NCBI GenBank assembly: GCA_016933985.1
Contig: JAFGTU010000266.1
Coordinates: 1-6,857 of the forward strand
Reading direction: 5' to 3'
From: Sedimentisphaerales bacterium
Lineage (GTDB): Bacteria > Planctomycetota > Phycisphaerae > Sedimentisphaerales > Anaerobacaceae
DNA length: 6,857 nt
The notes below the pieces were generated by a model. The model worked only from the letters and a program-made list of their open reading frames with translations, was not told where the DNA came from and did no database searches. Numbering within the stretch: position 1 is the stretch's first letter; each line of letters opens with the position of its first letter. This document shows, in pieces, positions 5,473-6,857 of this stretch. Made by a program: the position numbers and the translations under genes.

Positions 5473-6309
5473 TCAGAAAACGTGCCACGTTCCACAGAAA
5501 AGCAGAGTGCCCGCCACCGCAAACAAGATTAGGGCGGATGCGATAATCGTTGCATAGGCGATTGTCTTGCCTTTGAGTCTTCCGGTGCGCCAAAGGGCGA
5601 GGACCAGCCCCAAAAGGAGCCAGACGGCGGTGATAAGGACGATTTTGGAGTCTGTGGCCAAGTCTCGTGCAGTCCGTCCGATCGATACGGATAGCCCTGC
5701 TCCGCTTGCAAGTCCGAATGTCATCAGCACGAGGCAGGACTTTAGGCCGAGGAGATTCATCTGCTCGAGCTTCTGGATATTTGGCAGCCTGCCGAGCACG
5801 TCGAAGACCTTTTTGTGTTTGAGTTTTCGCCTTCCGAGGAGGTAAAGCACGGCGCTTGCGGCGGCGAGCATTAGCGATGCGCTGGCGAGGATCATAGAAA
5901 TAGCATGGGCAATAGCCCAGGGGGTGGATGCCGCCTCCCGTGCGGCTGAGGCCGGCTCTGCAATCGCAGCAGCAAGGACTGTTAGGCAGCAGATTAGCCA
6001 GGCCATTACAGACCCGAACCACACCCGGTCAATAGCTATACTAAGCAAGAGGTATATCAGGGCGAAGACTATTGTAAGAACAATCAGGGATTCATAAGCG
6101 CCGGTGAGTGGAATGGCTTTTATGGCAACGGCCCTGAATATGAGCATCACGGCCTCCAAGATTGCTCCGAGTGCGACGAGGGGCACAAGATACCTGCCGC
6201 ACTTGTGGCCCCAGGCAAGCAACTGCACTATCCCCACGAAAGCTGCGGCCAGGTAAGCTGCCGCGGCCAAGGCGAATATGATAGTCTCACTTATCGGCAG
6301 ATCAAACAT
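5473..6309 (-). CDS. hemX: HemX-like integral membrane protein (CcsA/cytochrome c assembly family)
   Basis: The 278-residue product is almost entirely membrane-embedded, with about eight hydrophobic segments near 8-32, 40-62, 69-91, 96-118, 131-158, 187-207, 221-240 and 250-272. The segment IPLTGAYESL (66-75), the WAIAHAISMI helix (131-140) and the later LGRLPNIQKLEQMN (172-185) follow the pattern of the CcsA/HemX superfamily. H135 and H276 (in the terminal GTWHVF) are candidate heme ligands. The tryptophan-rich WWD signature of true CcsA heme-lyase subunits is not seen. Size and the position directly before hemA match Bacillus-type HemX, which is linked to control of HemA protein level. A role at the membrane in regulating or supporting HemA is therefore more likely than cytochrome c maturation, but homologues are often annotated CcsA. 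The ATG at 6309 has a good AGAGG five bases upstream. Confidence 0.8.
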   Translation of the reverse strand: MFDLPISETIIFALAAAAYLAAAFVGIVQLLAWGHKCGRYLVPLVALGAILEAVMLIFRAVAIKAIPLTGAYESLIVLTIVFALIYLLLSIAIDRVWFGSVMAWLICCLTVLAAAIAEPASAAREAASTPWAIAHAISMILASASLMLAAASAVLYLLGRRKLKHKKVFDVLGRLPNIQKLEQMNLLGLKSCLVLMTFGLASGAGLSVSIGRTARDLATDSKIVLITAVWLLLGLVLALWRTGRLKGKTIAYATIIASALILFAVAGTLLFCGTWHVF

Positions 6310-6314
6310 CTTTA

Positions 6315-6319
6315 CCTCT
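6315..6319 (-). promoter_or_regulatory. Shine-Dalgarno AGAGG of the HemX-like gene
   Basis: The minus strand reads AGAGG, then TAAAG, then ATG at 6309. Spacing of five bases supports this start. A stable hairpin (6322-6338) ends three bases upstream. Confidence 0.7.
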
Positions 6320-6321
6320 AT

Positions 6322-6338
6322 GCCGGGATTTTCCCGGC
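6322..6338. other. Perfect 7-bp hairpin in the ahbB-hemX spacer
   Basis: GCCGGGA and TCCCGGC form a perfect seven-base stem with a three-base loop. It lies within the 46-base gap between the decarboxylase gene and the HemX-like gene, just before the latter's ribosome-binding site. No T-run follows on the minus strand, so it is not a normal intrinsic terminator. An RNA-processing or stability role for the intercistronic region is possible but unproven. Confidence 0.55.
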
Positions 6339-6355
6339 CGGTTCAGTATACACGC

Positions 6356-6853
6356 CTACTCTTGATTATCCTCAACAATATACGTCGGCGGCGCCTTCTT
6401 GAGTTCTTTCTCAGTATCCAATATCCGATAGTCGCTTACGCCACACGCCAGGCTCATTCTCCGGACGATTTCTGCGGCCTCTTTCGTGGTTGTTGCGTGC
6501 ACCATGGTATATAGATTGTAGGGCCAATTTTCGGTGGTGCGTCTTTCGTAGGCGTGGCTGACCTGGTCGAATCCCGCCAGCAGGTCGCCTATTTCCTTTA
6601 CTCGCTGCGGGGGCACTCGCCAGACGACCATCGCGCCGGCGCCGAGGCCGAGCTTGAAATGGTTCACTATCGCCCCGATACGGCGAAGTATTCCTTGCTC
6701 TTTCCATTTTCTCAAGATGGGTAGTAATTCCTCGACCTCTATCCCGGCTTGCTTGGCAATATCTTTGTACGGGCTTCGGCTATCGGGCAGGCCGCTTTGA
6801 AGAATGGCCAGGAGCCTTCGTTCAACATCGGATAGTGGGCTTTCTACGGCCAT
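6356..6853 (-). CDS. ahbB: Siroheme decarboxylase subunit, AhbB-like (Lrp/AsnC fold)
   Basis: AhbA/AhbB remove the two acetate carboxyls at C12 and C18 of siroheme to give 12,18-didecarboxysiroheme, the first step of the siroheme-to-heme branch. The 165-residue protein looks like an Lrp/AsnC regulator but carries the enzyme's signatures. There is a winged-helix N-terminus (about 6-60) ending ILRRIGAIVNHFKLG (55-69). It is followed by an AsnC-type alpha/beta domain with SHAYER (99-104) and WPYNLYTMVHA (110-120), then DTEKELKK (146-153). H100 and H119 are candidates for contacting the siroheme. 'WPYNLYTMVH' is what I associate with the B subunit; A subunits more often read HNY-R...YNLWFT, so the A/B label is less sure than the family. 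The ATG at 6853 lies four bases from the window edge and its Shine-Dalgarno cannot be seen. It is the first visible gene of the operon; the partner subunit is not in the window. Confidence 0.8.
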   Translation of the reverse strand: MAVESPLSDVERRLLAILQSGLPDSRSPYKDIAKQAGIEVEELLPILRKWKEQGILRRIGAIVNHFKLGLGAGAMVVWRVPPQRVKEIGDLLAGFDQVSHAYERRTTENWPYNLYTMVHATTTKEAAEIVRRMSLACGVSDYRILDTEKELKKAPPTYIVEDNQE

Positions 6854-6857
6854 ACAG

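Noticed and set aside
5450..6022. A 190-codon minus-strand frame overlapping the HemX-like gene
   Set aside because: It is Arg/Pro-rich and out of frame with a well-formed eight-segment membrane protein.
6356..6853. Lrp/AsnC transcriptional regulator
   Set aside because: The fold is the same, but WPYNLYTMVH, SHAYER and the operon with hemA and ahbD fit siroheme decarboxylase.

Overview
The window looks like part of a planctomycete chromosome, most likely an anaerobic or facultative member of the Phycisphaerae/Sedimentisphaerales. Two things point there. One is a secreted GLUG-repeat protein ending in a single dockerin-like calcium loop followed by a 'FANQWL' tail, a style common in that group. 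The other is a heme operon of the siroheme-dependent (Ahb) type, known from anaerobic bacteria and archaea. The assignment is inference from protein style; no rRNA or other phylogenetic marker is present.

Layout, left to right. Bases 1-124 hold the 3' end of a plus-strand gene, probably the last strands of a beta-sandwich domain of a secreted or carbohydrate-active protein. Bases 125-461 separate it from a convergent minus-strand gene and hold no gene. Instead they contain three kinds of repetitive DNA: G-rich octamer-like direct repeats, an A-rich 'CCGAAAT...CGAAATTCAAATG' stretch, and a short element with two CCTTTAATTC copies. Bases 462-2384 (minus) encode a 640-residue exported GLUG-repeat protein made of two homologous halves plus the dockerin-like tail, with a strong Shine-Dalgarno and a plausible sigma-70 promoter of its own. 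Bases 2400-2885 are non-coding, with that promoter and another dispersed-type repeat.

Bases 2886-6853 form a four-gene minus-strand operon, transcribed right to left: siroheme decarboxylase subunit (ahbB-like), a CcsA-family membrane protein of HemX type, glutamyl-tRNA reductase (hemA), and heme b synthase (ahbD). Together they cover the committed first step of tetrapyrrole synthesis (HemA), a membrane partner often found beside HemA (HemX), and the first and last steps of the siroheme-to-heme branch (AhbA/B and AhbD). The middle enzyme AhbC, the second decarboxylase subunit, and hemB/C/D are not in the window; upstream genes could lie beyond the right edge.

The least explained feature is an imperfect inverted repeat (4060-4133) that fills the hemA-ahbD spacer. 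It contains the hemA stop codon's first base at one end and overlaps a possible but probably wrong GTG start of ahbD at the other. In the mRNA it would fold into a long hairpin just upstream of the ahbD ribosome-binding site. Unlike repeat types in three different spacers suggest a genome rich in small intergenic elements.
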